A model generated the notes under the pieces. The model was not told the origin of the DNA. It did no database searches and saw nothing but the letters and a program-made list of their open reading frames with translations. From Limnomonas spitsbergensis (Eukaryota > Chlorophyta > Chlorophyceae > Chlamydomonadales), in the NCBI GenBank assembly GCA_037349105.1, contig JAYJMM010000124.1, positions 1,906,001 to 1,970,000 of the forward strand: a stretch of DNA of 64,000 nt. The letters are read 5' to 3'. Shown here piece by piece: positions 1 to 10,133 of this stretch (its first letter is position 1; each line of letters begins with the position of its first letter). A program made the translations under genes and the position numbers.

Positions 1-126
1 CTGATCAAACGCTCGACCCAAGGGCTCATTTAGTGCTACGGCCGAACGGGTGGCTTCCTTGATCGAAGGTTTTCAGGGCGTATCGTTTATTTATTAGATT
101 ATTAAACGCGGGACCCAAGAGCTCAC

Positions 127-204
127 CAGCAGCAGCTCCTTGCCCGTGTCCTTGAACTGTAGCTGTCGACCGGCGAACTTCATTGAAAGCTTGACCTTGT
201 CACC
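127..204 (-). CDS. IF3: IF-3 exon 5: C-domain strand with GDKVK motif
   Basis: 78 nt between CTCAG and GTGAGC, phase 0 at both ends. Encodes GDKVKLSMKFAGRQLQFKDT then GKELLL. The pattern G-x-KVK-x6-GR is diagnostic of IF-3. The next exon is outside the window. Confidence 0.88.
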
Positions 205-3200
205 CTGAGCCACGATGGATACACACGAGAGTCAGAAAGAGAGGAAGCTACGCCCAATTAGGGCGTGGGGGTTAAGGAAACATCGCAGCTTGGGGCCGTA
301 GCTCACTCTGCGCTGTTACCGTCAGGATGGATTCAACCGACGGCACCAATTAGGGCGTGGGGGTTAAGGAAACATCGCAGCTTGGGGGCCGTAGGTAACT
401 CTGCGCTGTTACCGTCAGGATGGATTCAACCGAGTGTCAATCCCGGCGCCAATTAGGGCGAGGGGGTTAAGGAAACAGCGCAGCTTGGGGGCCGTATGTA
501 ACTCCGAAACCATTACCATCAGGATGGATTTCACCGAGAGCCAATCCTGACGCCAATTTCAGACAACCATTTTGGGGTACTGTAGATTTGATTTGTTTGG
601 CCTAGGGCATCAAAAAACAATGTATTGTTAATGCTGCCCTCGGGGGGCAAACTGTCGACAAAAACTCAAAATTTCTAAAAACTGGCGTCGACAATCATTT
701 GTGAACTCAAATAACGACAATTCGTAAATTCATGGATCCCTCAACCCCAAACAATGTTCATTATGAGGGAAGGCCAAGCAAATCTACTGAAGCCAAACCA
801 TCTCACAAATTTAACAGCCTTTCAGCAGTGGTTCGACCCAAAGTCTATTCTTTTCAGCCATTTGACATGGCACTGAATATGAAATTATAACAGGACAATC
901 CACAGGACAGCACTTAAAAGCAAAATGATTCATCCGCAGTTTTCACTCATGGCCTGGACAGGACAGCGGCAGCAATGGCTGTCGTGCGCGCTTGTAGCAC
1001 TCTTCTCCTCCCCACACGCACGCTTTCACCCCTCTCACACCTACACTTGCCCCCCCCCCCCCCCCACCACCCATCCCCCAAATGCCTTCCACAGGAACTT
1101 CTTAGTCATCCTAGCGTCGATTGCAACATTGATGTCATGAAATGGCAACACACCGATAAACTAAACCACCACCCACAACACACACACGTTATTGTAAGTA
1201 CAAACACATCCCTATAGTTAACCAGCCCTCCTCAACACACACAGGCACACACACTAATGGAGTTGAGGGATCCATGGATTGAATAGATATCCATTGTCAA
1301 GGCCAGTTTTCAGTCGGAAATTATGAGTTCTGTCCACAGTTTGCCCCTGAGGACCCACGTCCCTACACTTCACCAGCCCTCCTCAACACGCACGCACTCA
1401 TGGGGGAAGCATCCTCCAGACACACACCTTCCACAAGAACTTCTTCGCCATCCTGGACTTGATCACAACATCCGACATGACAAACACACAAACCACCGCC
1501 TCTCTACGACACACTTTCGTGCGTCAACACTCCCAAGCTGCACACGTTCAACAAAAACTTCTTCGCCATCCTGAACTTCATCTCAACATCCAATATACTG
1601 GTAAAAGCAGGACACACAAACCACCACCTCCCTACAACACACTCCCAAGCCGCGCACCTTCAAGAGGAACTTCTTCGCCATCCTGAACTTCATCTCAACA
1701 TCCAATATACTGGTAAAAGCAGGACACACAAACCACCACCTCCCTACAACACACTCCCAAGCCGCGCACCTTCAAGAGGAACTTCTTCGCCATCCTGAAC
1801 TTAATAGCGACGTCATTGTCGTCAGTCTTCGGAGTCAACTTGATCTCCTTGGTTTCGACACTGCGGCAACGGCAACAAGTGACACAGATTCAACTCCCAC
1901 TGCCGCGGCCGCCGCCATTGACAACGATTGCGCAACAACAGCAGCAGCAATGAAAACAATTGCCAACAGTCCTTGGTTAAGGGTTTAGGGTTCAGGGTTA
2001 AGCGCGCCGGCTTGATGCCCTTGGTCTCAACGCTGCGGCAAGGGCAACAAGTGACACAGATTCAACTCCCAATGCCACAGCAGCAGCCACTGACAAAAAC
2101 TGCGCAACAACAGCAGCAGCAATGGGAACATTTGCCAAATCCAATCGTTCACCTTCAACAGCTGCAGCAGCAGCCGAAGGCAATGATTGCATAACAACGA
2201 CACCAACAACGACAGCAGCAATGGTACAATTGTTAATATTTGTCAACATCATGCCTTTTGCGTCAGCTTTACCTCCTCAGAAATTTATCAACACTACAGC
2301 GGCAATAATCGAGCATGATTGGACTTCAGAAGAAGCAGCAGGTGGTAACCAGAAGCAGCAAACCCGTATTTTGCCTCCGTGAGAAGTTTCCTATTTCTTT
2401 GCCCTTTCCTATGTTTGCCTATGTGCCCATGCTCAGGATATCATCGCTATGAACCATCGAATAACTTGATCGACGATGATCTGGACATCCTAGTACCATC
2501 GACGTTTTTACTGTTGCGCCTGCAAAAAAAAACCAGCTTCGGCAGGAAAACGCGGCGTTTGGGACGTCCACGTCCAAAGTTCTGCGGTGAAGCACGCTTG
2601 TTTCTTGTTCATGGAAATGAATCGAGTCTACGCCGACAAAACAACACCCATTCACCCTTATCGCACAACACCATCCTATACCGTATTAAAATAACACACC
2701 TTAAAAACAATTGATTTAGTGGTCACACCAGTTTCACAGTAATTGACAGGAAATGAGCCCTGATTCACAAAAGGTACCGTAAAACCACTTTAGCTCTGCT
2801 CGTAATTAAATAATGCACGGACATGGCTGCGCGCTTATATTAGTTCAAAAATTGCCGCTACGCGGAGCGTCAGTCAGGTGCCCAAACAATTATTTTGGGG
2901 GTGCGCGGTATGAATTAAAAACAGCATTTTTTACAAAAATTTGCGCGCTAGCGCGCGACTGTTTGATTCGACATCCATTCAGTCATCCTTGTCAAGTGTG
3001 CCCAAATAGCCCTGCATGGTAAAACTACTGATGACTCAGATGAGCACTACCGGTACTCATAGGTAGCATTACTCTTATTGCTGTACTGGCTGAAAGTGCT
3101 GAACATTGACAGGATTCGAACTGCAGACCTCAGGGTGGACTGCTAAGTTACATAGTAGTACAACTGAGTCCCCCGGGCCCCAATAGCCACACGTTTCCTG

Positions 3201-6200
3201 AGGCCAGGAATCGGCAGAGGAGGGGGATGACGACTACGGTATGCGGGTCCTGCTAGCATCAAACGAAGTTGTAACTGAGTTTGACAGTACAAGCTGAAAG
3301 TGCTTCGCGGACGAAAATTTTAATTATTTCCAGTGATGCGCGATGTTTAAATAAATTTCGTGCTGCGCGGCGTTAAATTAAATTAAAATTTCGTCGCTGC
3401 GCGACCGTTTTTAAAATTCTTTTTGCACGACCGAAAATCAAATTCTTTTTTTGGGGGTGCGCGGAGTTAAAGTGGTTTTACGGTATTAGCTTGTGTAATG
3501 GTAACTACAGGCCCCGGTTTTATTTGCAAATATATGGACTGAGGGGCGGTACAATTTTTAAACTCACACATTGGTCTTGGACTTCCGAGACTTATCAGCT
3601 TGCTCCAGCTCGAACTTGAACCTGGAGCGAATCGCAAGAAGGGACGTGATGATGAGGAGCTTGATGATGAGGGGTATGGTGAGCTTTTGGCCGAGGGGGG
3701 GGAAGTTACATCTCTTCCTTTGCCGTCAGGGGGGGAGTTACATCTCCCCCTTTGCCGTCAGGGGGGAGTTACATCTCCTCCTTTGCCAGCAGGGGGGGAG
3801 TTACATCTCCTCTTTTGCCGGCAGGGGGGGAGCTACATCTCCTACTTTGCCAGCAGGGGGGGGGAGTTACATCTCCTCCTTTGCCAGCAGGGGGGGAGTT
3901 ACATCTCCTCCTTTGCCAGGAGGGGGGGAGTTACATCTCCTCCTTTGCCAGCAGGGGGGGGAGCTACATGTCCTCCTTTGCCAGCAGGGGGGGAGTTACA
4001 TCTCCTCCTTTGCCGTCAGGGGGGAGTTACATCTCCTCCTTTGCCAGCAGGGGGGGAGTTACATCTCCTCTTTTGCCGGCAGGGGGGGAGCTACATCTCC
4101 TACTTTGCCAGCAGGGGGGGGGAGTTACATCTCCTCTTTTGCCAGCAGCGGGGGAGCTACATCTCCTCCTTTGCCAGCAGGGGGGGAGTTACATCTCCTC
4201 CTTTGCCAAGGGGGAGTTACATCTCCTCCATTGCCAGCAGGGGGGGAGTTACATCTCCTCTTTTGCCGGCAGGGGGGGAGCTACATCTCCTACTTTGCCA
4301 GCAGGGGGGGGGAGTTACATCTCCTCCTTTGCCAGCAGAGGGGGAGTTACATCTCCTTTTCCGGCAGGGGGGAGTAACATCTCCTCCTTTGCCAGCAGGG
4401 GGGGAGTTGCATCTCCTTTGCCGGCAGGGGGGGAGTTACATCTCCTCCTTTGCCAGCAGGGGGAGTTACATCTCCTCCTTTGCCGTCAGGGGGGGAGCTA
4501 CATCTCCTCCTTTGCCAGCAGGGGGGGGAGTTACATCTCCTCCTTTGCCAGCAGAGGGGGGAGTTACATCTCCTCCTTTGCCAGCAGGGGGGGAGTTACA
4601 TCTCCTCCTTTGCCAGCAGAGGGGGGAGTTACATCTCCTCCTTTGCCAGCAGGGGGGGAGTTACATCTCCTCTTTTGCCAGCAGAGGGGGGAGTTACATC
4701 TCCTCCTTTGCCAGCAGGGGGGGGAGTTACATCTCCTCCTTTGCCAGCAGGGGGGGGAGTTACATCTCCTCTTTTGCCAGCAGAGGGGGGAGTTACATCT
4801 CCTCCTTTGCCAGCAGGGGGGGGAGTTACATCTCCTCTTTTGCCAGCAGGGGGGGGAGTTACATCTCCTCCTTTGCCAGCAGGGGGGGGAGCTACCTCTC
4901 CTCCTTTGCCAGCAGGGGGGGGAGTTACATCTCCTCCTTTGCCAGCAGGGGGGGGAGCTACATCTCCTCCTTTGCCAGCAGGGGGTGGAGTTACATCTCC
5001 TCCTTTGCCAGCAGGGGGGGGAGCTACATCTCCTCCTTTGCCAGCAGGGGGGGGAGTTACATCTCCTCCTTTGCCAGCAGGGGGGGGAGTTACATCTCCT
5101 CCTTTGCCAGCAGGGGGGGGAGTTACATCTCCTCCTTTGCCAGCAGGGGGGGAGTAACATCTCCTCCTTTGCCGGCAGGGGGGGAGTTACATCTCCTCCT
5201 TTGCCGGCAGGGGGGGAGCTACATCTCCTCCTTTGCCAGCAGGGGGGGAGTTACATCTCCTCTTTTGCCGGCAGGGGGGGAGCTACATCTCCTCCTTTGC
5301 CAGCAGGGGGGGGAGTTACATCTCCTCTTTTGCCGGCAGGGGGGGGAGTTACATCTCCTCCTTTGCCAGCAGGGGGGGGGAGCTACATCTCCTCCTTTGC
5401 CAGCAGGGGGGGGAGTTACATCTCCTCAGCAGAAAAAGCAATGGCTGCCAGGAACATGAACAGCGGCGCTGGCCGTGTCCCCCCCTTCCAACCACTCCTT
5501 GCCATCCCCCTTCCCATCCATCTGCTTGCCCCCCCCCCTCCCCCCCCACCCCCACCTGACTCCCTGATCCATGCCCATGCCACCCACCTCCTTGCCCCTT
5601 CCCCCCCCCCCCCCTACCCATCACCACCACTCCCTGCTCGTACTCAGCCACCTCCTTGCCCTCTCCCCCTCCACCTCCTTGCCCCCCACACCCCACTCCC
5701 TGATCCATGCCCAGCCCACCCACCTCCTTCCCCCCTCCCCCCCCCCCTCCTATCACCACCACTCCCTGCTCCTAATCAGCCACCTCCTTGCTTCTCCCCC
5801 ACCCTGCTCTGGCCCAGCCACCCCATCTCTCTCCCTGCACGGGCCTTGCCACCTTCCCCCCGTCCCTGCTCCTGACCAACCACCTCCTCCCCGGTCCCCA
5901 CACCCCACCCGCTTACTTGCTCCACTGGATGATGCGAGCAACGGGCGGCGCCTGCTCAGGGTTGATCAACAGTAGGTCCATGCCAGCTTGGATTGCCATG
6001 CGAAGCGCTTCAGCAATCGGCTTCATGCCCATGGGCTCTTTCAATGGCCCGATAAGGCGGAGCAGCGGGGCCCTGCGTACATCGGTGTAGGGTTCAGTGG
6101 ATCTGCAGGGTTCAACGGATCTGCAGGGAATCCACAGGGTTCAGCGGATTCAGATCCGCAGGATCCAGCGGATCCGCAGGGTTCAGCAGATACGCAGGGT

Positions 6201-9200
6201 TCAGCAGATCCGCAGGGTTCAGCGGATCTGCAGGGTTCTGCGGATCTGCAGGGTTCTGCGGATCCAACCTGATAAGTCAAGTGCAGCGACCTCTATCATG
6301 CCAGCTTGGTTGATGCCACGCAAGGCGCCTCAACAATTGGCTAGATGCCTGCGGGGCTCCTTCCCTGGCCCGATCAGGAGCAGCAGCAGGGTCCCCGTCG
6401 CGTCGAGGTTTAAGGTTAGCGGCGTCGTAGCGTGGCTTCGGAACAAATACAATATCAAGTCGGGCTAACATGCTGCTGCTTCTATCTCTGGAGGGCAGTC
6501 AAAGGCCTCGCCTGTCTCAACCCTACACCCTACACCAAAAACCAGGCTTTCTCTCAAGGGCCTCGCCAGTCTTTGACTCTGGAGGGCAGTCACAGGCCTC
6601 ACCAGTCTAAACCCTACACCCTAAACCAGGCTTTCTCTCAAGGGCCTTGCCAGTCTTTGACTCTGGAGGGCAGTCACAGGCCTGACCAGTCTAAACCCTA
6701 CACCCTAAACCAGGCTTTCTCTCACAAGCCTCGCCAGTCTTTGACTCTGGAGGGCAGTCACAGGCCTCACCAGTCTAAACCCTACACCCTAAACCAGGCT
6801 TTCTCTCACAAGCCTCGCCAGTCTTTGACTCTGGAGGGCAGTCACAGGCCTCACCAGTCTAAACCCTACACCCTAAACCAGGCTTTCTCTCACGGGCCTC
6901 GCCAGTCTTGACTCGGACCCTGTCCCAAGTAAAGACCGAGGCGGTAGCCTACATTCCGCCCTGCATGTGTACACAACGCAGGGCGTGACGAGGCTGACTC
7001 CTGGGGTGATTCCAAGACGTCAAATAAATAAATAAATGATACCGGTACGCACCGAGGCGTGGATTAAGGAAGCAACCCGTTCGACCATAGCACCAGGCGA
7101 GCTACCATGCAACAAAACAGTTTTGAAGCGTCAACAACTTAACCCCAAACCCGAACCCTTTTTCCTGGGGTGATTCCGAGGCATCAACACGGCTTACAAA
7201 TAACAATCACCGAGTCGTGCTCAATGACGCAGGGCAACCTCAGCCATGACCTGCCCACGTAAAGGAACAAGTACAGTGGCAGAGGATAACTGGGGCTACC
7301 CTGCACCTGCTCTAGTATCACCCAGCATCTCCCCAGCATCTGCTCTAGCGTCAACCCTCACCCAGCATCTCCCCAGCATCGCCCACAGCCCAGCATCTGC
7401 CCCCCCCCATGCGTCTCCCCAGCATCTCCACAGCACCTCCCCCCCCCCCCCCTCTCCCTGCGTCTCCCCAGCATCTCCCCAGCATCCCCCCCCCCCCAGG
7501 TCTACCCAGCATCTCCCCAGCATCTGCTCTAGCGTCAACCCTCACCCAGCATCTCCCCAGCATCGCCCACAGCCCAGCATCTGTCCCCCCCATGCGTCTC
7601 CCCAGCATCTCCCCAGCACCTCCCCCCCCTCTCCCTGCGTCTCTCCAGCATCCCCCCCCCCCCCGGTCTACCCAGCATCTCACCAGCATCTGCTCTAGTA
7701 TCACCTTTCACCCTGCATCTCCCCAACATCTCCCACAGCCCAGCATTTGCCCCCCCCCCCCCTTTTCCACGCCTACCCAGCACCTCGCCCGCATCTATCC
7801 ACCCCACACCCACCCTGCGCCTACCCAGCGTGTACCCCCCAGCATCTAACACAAACCTCCCCCACACCCACCCTGCGCCTACCCAGCGTGTACCCCCCAG
7901 CGTCTAACACAAACCTCCCCCACACGCACCCCGCGCCTACCCAGCGTGTACCCCCCAGCATCTAACACAAACCTCCCCCACACCCACCCCGCGCCTACCC
8001 AGCGTGTACCCCCCAGCATCTAACACAAACCTCCCCCCTCCCCCCACACCCTCCCCGCGCCTACCCAGCGTGTACCCCCAGCATCTAACACAAACCTCCC
8101 CCACACCCACCCCGCGCCTACCCAGCGTGTACCCCCCAGCATCTAACACAAACCTCCCCCACACCCACCCCGCGCCTACCCAGCGTGTACCCCCCAGCAT
8201 CTAACACAAACCTCCACCCTCCCCCCACACCCACCCCGCGCCTACCCAGCGTGTACCCCCAGCATCTAACACAAACCTCCCCCACACCCACCCCGCGCCT
8301 ACCCAGCGTGTACCCCCCAGCATCTAACACAAACCTCCCCCACACCCACCCCGCGCCTACCCAGCGTGTACCCCCAGCATCTAACACAAACCGCCCCCAC
8401 ACCCACCCCGCGCCTACCCAGCGTGTACCCCCCAGCATCTAACACAAACCTCCCCCACACCCACCCCGCGCCTACCCAGCGTGTACCCCCAGCATCTAAC
8501 ACAAACCTCCCCCACACCCACCCCGCGCCTACCCAGCGTGTACCCCCCAGCATCTAACACAAACCTCCCCCACACCCACCCCGCGCCTACCCAGCGTGTA
8601 CCCCCCAGCATCTAACACAAACCTCCCCCACACCCACCCCGCGCCTACCCAGCGTGTACCCCCCAGCATCTAACACAAACCTCCCCCCTCCCCCCACACC
8701 CACCCCGCGCCTACCCAGCGTGTACCCCCCAGCATCTAACACAAACCTCCCCCCTCCCCCCACACCCACCCCGCGCCTACCCAGCGTGTACCCCCCAGCA
8801 TCTAACACAAACCTCCTACGGCAACCCTTTCTCAGGGGGGCTTTGAAAGCATCCTGGCTGACAACATGTCCATAGTATTCAGGTGGTGCAAAAGACGATT
8901 CACGACACCATGCACCAGAGACATGACGCAAGACGGCCCCTGTCCCGGCCTTCACCATGCGCACCTGCAGCTGTCGCCTGTGCATGACCAACTCCGGGCA
9001 CCTCATTCACACTGGTTCCACACTTTTGCAGCAGTGCCTGCCCGGACAGGTGCACTGGCACTACTCATGCACCCAGACAGCGTTGTACTTTTGGCCTCCA
9101 TGAAGCATTGTTTTTACCATCAGGCAGCCTTGTCCTTTTGGTCCTGGGAAGTTTTGTACTTTTCGTCTCCAGGAAGCATTGTGCTTTTTGTTCCCGGGAA

Positions 9201-10133
9201 GCATTGTCTGCTCAGGCAATACTCATGTACACATTCAAATTTCTCTCTTCCTGTTTCAGTTTTCTCTGATCTCTCGATACCGGCAGTTGCCCTGCTTGCA
9301 CTGTCTAGTGGACCCATGCTGATACGCTGTGCAAAAAACTCCAAAATGCCCCCCCCTCACGCATTGCAGGTTGTTGGTCCTTTCATCTGGGGCCATGCGG
9401 CTGCGACATGCTCCATGCAACGCATCAGCGTCAGGGAAACAGAAGCAGCCACGGGGCATTCACACAGGTCAGTGCGTAAATGCGTTCATGAGTGCACGAG
9501 CGCATGCATGCACGCAAGGGCAGCGCCATGCATGAGCATCTCCATGCAGGAGCGTGTGTTCCTGCATGGGCGAGCTGAGAGCAGCCGCAGGCCTGGCATG
9601 CATGCATAGCCTGTCCATCCATGCAACATCTAGCCACTGCTGCTTCATCAGTAGCGCACTCACGTGATCTCAGTGTTTGTTAGCATGTGCTTGCCGTTGA
9701 GGTACCGTTTTTCGGGCTCCTTGGGAGGCAATGGTCGCTCGTCCTCATCCTCAAACTCGTCGTACATGTCGAAGTCGTATTCGTGCGAGTCAAGCCGGTT
9801 CATGTTCATCTGGGCACGCTTCTTGGTGTAGGTAAAATTTCCGCCTGAACCTGGGCGGTCGTTCCCTCCAGGGCCTCCGGGTGCTCCCCCGGCCGTACCC
9901 GAAAAGCCACCCGAGGTAGCGCGCAAGTAGTCGTCATACTTGTTCTTGATTTCCAACATATCGTCGCTGCTGTTGTCCTTCCAGTCGAAGTCCAGGTAGT
10001 CGGTTCGCCTGCTAGGAAGGCCCTGTGAATACGACGGGGTTGTGCAGAGGCGATAAGATTTTGTAAACATGAAATGCAGACAAGGGGCGACGAAAAAATG
10101 CGGGGAGATAGGATAGAGTGCGCTGCGAGGCAT
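127..10133 (-). CDS. IF3: Organellar translation initiation factor IF-3 gene (3' end beyond window)
   Basis: Five exons on the minus strand join in phase: 10133-9664, 6072-5917, 3621-3568, 1860-1770 and 204-127 (849 nt, 283 codons). IF-3 binds the small ribosomal subunit and polices start-codon selection in plastids or mitochondria. The product has an N-terminal transit-like stretch, a variable acidic extension, the IF-3 N-domain (APLLRLIGP ... INPEQAPPVARIIQWSK), the basic linker (FKFELEQADKSRKSK) and the start of the C-domain (ETKEIKLTPK, then AKKFLLKGDKVKLSMKFAGR). The remaining C-domain lies left of base 1. Introns are 1.6 to 3.6 kb and almost wholly repetitive. The start at 10133 is the first in-frame ATG of the open stretch; an upstream non-ATG exon is possible. 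Plastid versus mitochondrial targeting cannot be decided. The family call is firm; exact ends are inferred. Confidence 0.87.
254..557. repeat. Tandem repeat, about 92-104 bp x 3
   Basis: Each unit begins CAATTAGGGCGTGGGGGTTA or a variant and contains GCTGTTACCGTCAGGATGGA. A diverged relative appears at about 19118-19215 in an OPR-gene intron, so the unit also exists as a dispersed sequence. Confidence 0.8.
580..790 (-). mobile_element. MITE, CCGTAGATTTG family
   Basis: Imperfect inverted ends: CTGTAGATTTGATTTGTTTG on the left, and GGAAGGCCAAGCAAATCTAC on the right. The interior shares the motif CTGCCCTCGGGGGGCAAACT and GGCGTCGACAATC with copies at 51550-51690 and 57400-57584. Flanking TA is seen on the left only. 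Confidence 0.7.
1086..1690 (-). repeat. Echo copies of IF-3 exon 4 tail plus donor
   Basis: Blocks at about 1086-1130, 1425-1470, 1545-1590 and 1649-1690 repeat the 3' end of exon 4 and the first intron bases (GAACTTCTTCGCCATCCTG on the plus strand). The nearest unit is 112 bp from the real exon and nearly identical; distant copies are progressively mutated. Confidence 0.85.
1770..1860 (-). CDS. IF3: IF-3 exon 4: start of C-terminal domain
   Basis: Acceptor CCGCAG, donor GTGCGC, 91 nt. Encodes VETKEIKLTPKTDDNDVAIK then FRMAKKFLLK, matching the KEIK...D.HD...K...A..FL pattern of IF-3 C-domains. Decayed copies of its tail and donor lie downstream in the intron (1086-1690). A copy of its acceptor side lies upstream at about 2008-2075. 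Confidence 0.9.
1865..2240 (-). repeat. Acceptor-side echo of IF-3 exon 4 in CAG/CAA-rich intron
   Basis: Plus-strand 2008-2075 repeats the exon 4 head, its CTGCGGCAA acceptor and the upstream AGTGACACAGATTCAACTCC. The surrounding CAGCAG/CAACAA runs are low complexity. Confidence 0.75.
2777..3483. mobile_element. Non-autonomous DNA transposon with CCGTAAAACC inverted ends
   Basis: The left end CCGTAAAACCACTTTA is mirrored on the right as TAAAGTGGTTTTACGG. Both ends abut TA (2775-2776 and 3484-3485), suggesting a TA target duplication as in Tc1/mariner-like elements. The interior has inverted GCGCGC-rich and AT-rich blocks. No transposase frame is visible. Confidence 0.8.
3105..3178 (-). other. 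Degenerate tRNA-like segment inside the transposon
   Basis: On the minus strand an A-box-like GACTCAGTTGTAC is followed about 45 bases later by a near-canonical B box, CAGTTCGAATCC. The anticodon stem does not pair well and the acceptor stem is weak. It looks like a decayed tRNA or a tRNA-derived SINE head, not a working tRNA. Confidence 0.4.
3568..3621 (-). CDS. IF3: IF-3 exon 3: interdomain linker
   Basis: A 54-nt exon between CTCCAG and GTGTGAGT (donor GTGAGT), phases 2 and 2. Encodes FKFELEQADKSRKSKTN, the basic helical linker of IF-3. Joining it to exon 2 restores SKFKFELEQ with no frame slip. Confidence 0.87.
3690..5435. repeat. Minisatellite, about 30-31 bp, GGGGGGGAGTTACATCTCC
   Basis: About 55 copies of GGGGGGGAGTTACATCTCC followed by TCCTTTGCCAGCA, with variants (GTCAG, GGCAG, TCTTTT). 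It lies in the IF-3 intron between exons 2 and 3. Because units contain no stop, several frames stay open for hundreds of codons; these are not genes. Seven-G runs every 30 bp suggest quadruplex potential. Confidence 0.95.
5465..5905. repeat. C-rich pyrimidine tract, about 90-95 bp periodic
   Basis: Repeats of CCCACCTCCTTGCCCC and poly-C runs of 8-14 sit just downstream of the IF-3 exon 2 donor (minus sense). No coding signal is seen. Confidence 0.75.
5917..6072 (-). CDS. IF3: IF-3 exon 2: N-terminal domain
   Basis: Acceptor TACGCAG, donor GTAAGC, phases 2 and 2. Encodes APLLRLIGPLKEPMGMKPIA, then EALRMAIQAGMDLLLINPEQ and APPVARIIQWSK, the classic IF-3 N-domain pattern. IIQWSK replaces the common IMDYGK. 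A decayed copy of this exon lies upstream at about 6297-6405. Confidence 0.9.
6085..6275. repeat. 18-bp tandem repeat (GGGTTCAGCGGATCTGCA)
   Basis: About ten units of GGGTTCAGCGGATCTGCA with single-base variants, immediately upstream (minus sense) of the IF-3 exon 2 acceptor. Confidence 0.85.
6297..6405 (-). repeat. Decayed full-length copy of IF-3 exon 2
   Basis: Plus-strand text ATGCCAGCTTGG ... GCCCGATCAGGAGCAGCAGC parallels exon 2 (ATGCCAGCTTGG ... GCCCGATAAGGCGGAGCAGC) across almost the whole exon, with indels that break the frame. Confidence 0.75.
6480..6910. repeat. Tandem repeat, about 84 bp x 5
   Basis: Each unit contains CTCTGGAGGGCAGTCACAGG, ACCCTACACCCTAAACCAGG and CTCGCCAGTCTTTGA. 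It carries the CCCTAAA motif. Confidence 0.9.
7025..7125 (+). repeat. Dispersed repeat (GAGGCGTGGATTAAG family)
   Basis: AAATAAATAAATGATACCGG then GAGGCGTGGATTAAGGAAGC. A close copy lies at 52340-52425, and an inverted copy lies at about 34-100. Confidence 0.7.
7315..7745. repeat. CAGCATCTCCC-rich minisatellite
   Basis: Higher-order repeat of CACCCAGCATCTCCCCAGCA and CCCACAGCCCAGCATCTG with poly-C runs, in IF-3 intron 1. Confidence 0.85.
7800..8815. repeat. 57-bp minisatellite (CAGCGTGTACCCCCCAGCAT)
   Basis: About 17 copies of a unit of about 57 bp containing CGCGCCTACCCAGCGTGTAC and CAGCATCTAACACAAACCTC. Poly-C lengths vary, and some units carry an extra CTCCCCC. Confidence 0.95.
8816..9663. 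other. Remainder of IF-3 intron 1
   Basis: Holds an open minus-strand stretch (8820-9006; see rejected list), three or four decayed units of about 34 bp around AAGCATTGTGCTTTTTGT (9090-9225), and ATGCATGCACGC-type alternating sequence (9490-9610). No supported exon. Confidence 0.5.
9664..10133 (-). CDS. IF3: IF-3 exon 1: transit-like N terminus and acidic extension
   Basis: Starts at ATG 10133 (MPRSALYPISPHFFVAPCLH), rich in Ser, Arg and aromatics with few acids, as in organelle transit peptides. A charged extension follows (TDYLDFDWKDNSSDDMLEIK; a Gly-rich patch; YDFDMYDEFEDEDERPLPP). It ends in LTNTEI, the normal lead-in to the IF-3 core, at donor GTGAGT in phase 2. The frame stays open upstream to about 10384, and a possible acceptor (CTAGCAG) falls at 10009, so an alternative 5' exon cannot be excluded. 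Confidence 0.75.

Larger units (their letters stand above)
205..1769 (-). other. IF-3 intron 4 content
   Basis: Holds three tandem units of about 92-104 bp (254-557), a TA-flanked MITE (about 580-790), pyrimidine-rich CA/CCCC sequence (1040-1260), a partial MITE-related segment (about 1258-1345) and exon-edge echoes (1086-1690). No independent gene is seen. Confidence 0.6.

Noticed and set aside
3105..3178. Functional tRNA gene
   Set aside because: Good B box, but the anticodon and acceptor stems do not pair properly.
3571..5875. Long plus-strand open frames (up to 707 codons) rich in GGSYISSFA-type repeats
   Set aside because: They arise from a 30-31 bp minisatellite open in several frames at once, inside an IF-3 intron. 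No unique sequence or splice context.
7800..8815. CRISPR array
   Set aside because: Units are directly tandem with no unique spacers, and the genome is eukaryotic.
8587..9006. Minus-strand open stretch with APPEYYGHVVSQDAFKAPLR
   Set aside because: It lies in IF-3 intron 1, its flanks do not fit phase 2/2, and exon 9664 joins 6072 without it. It could be a relic exon, but there is no support.
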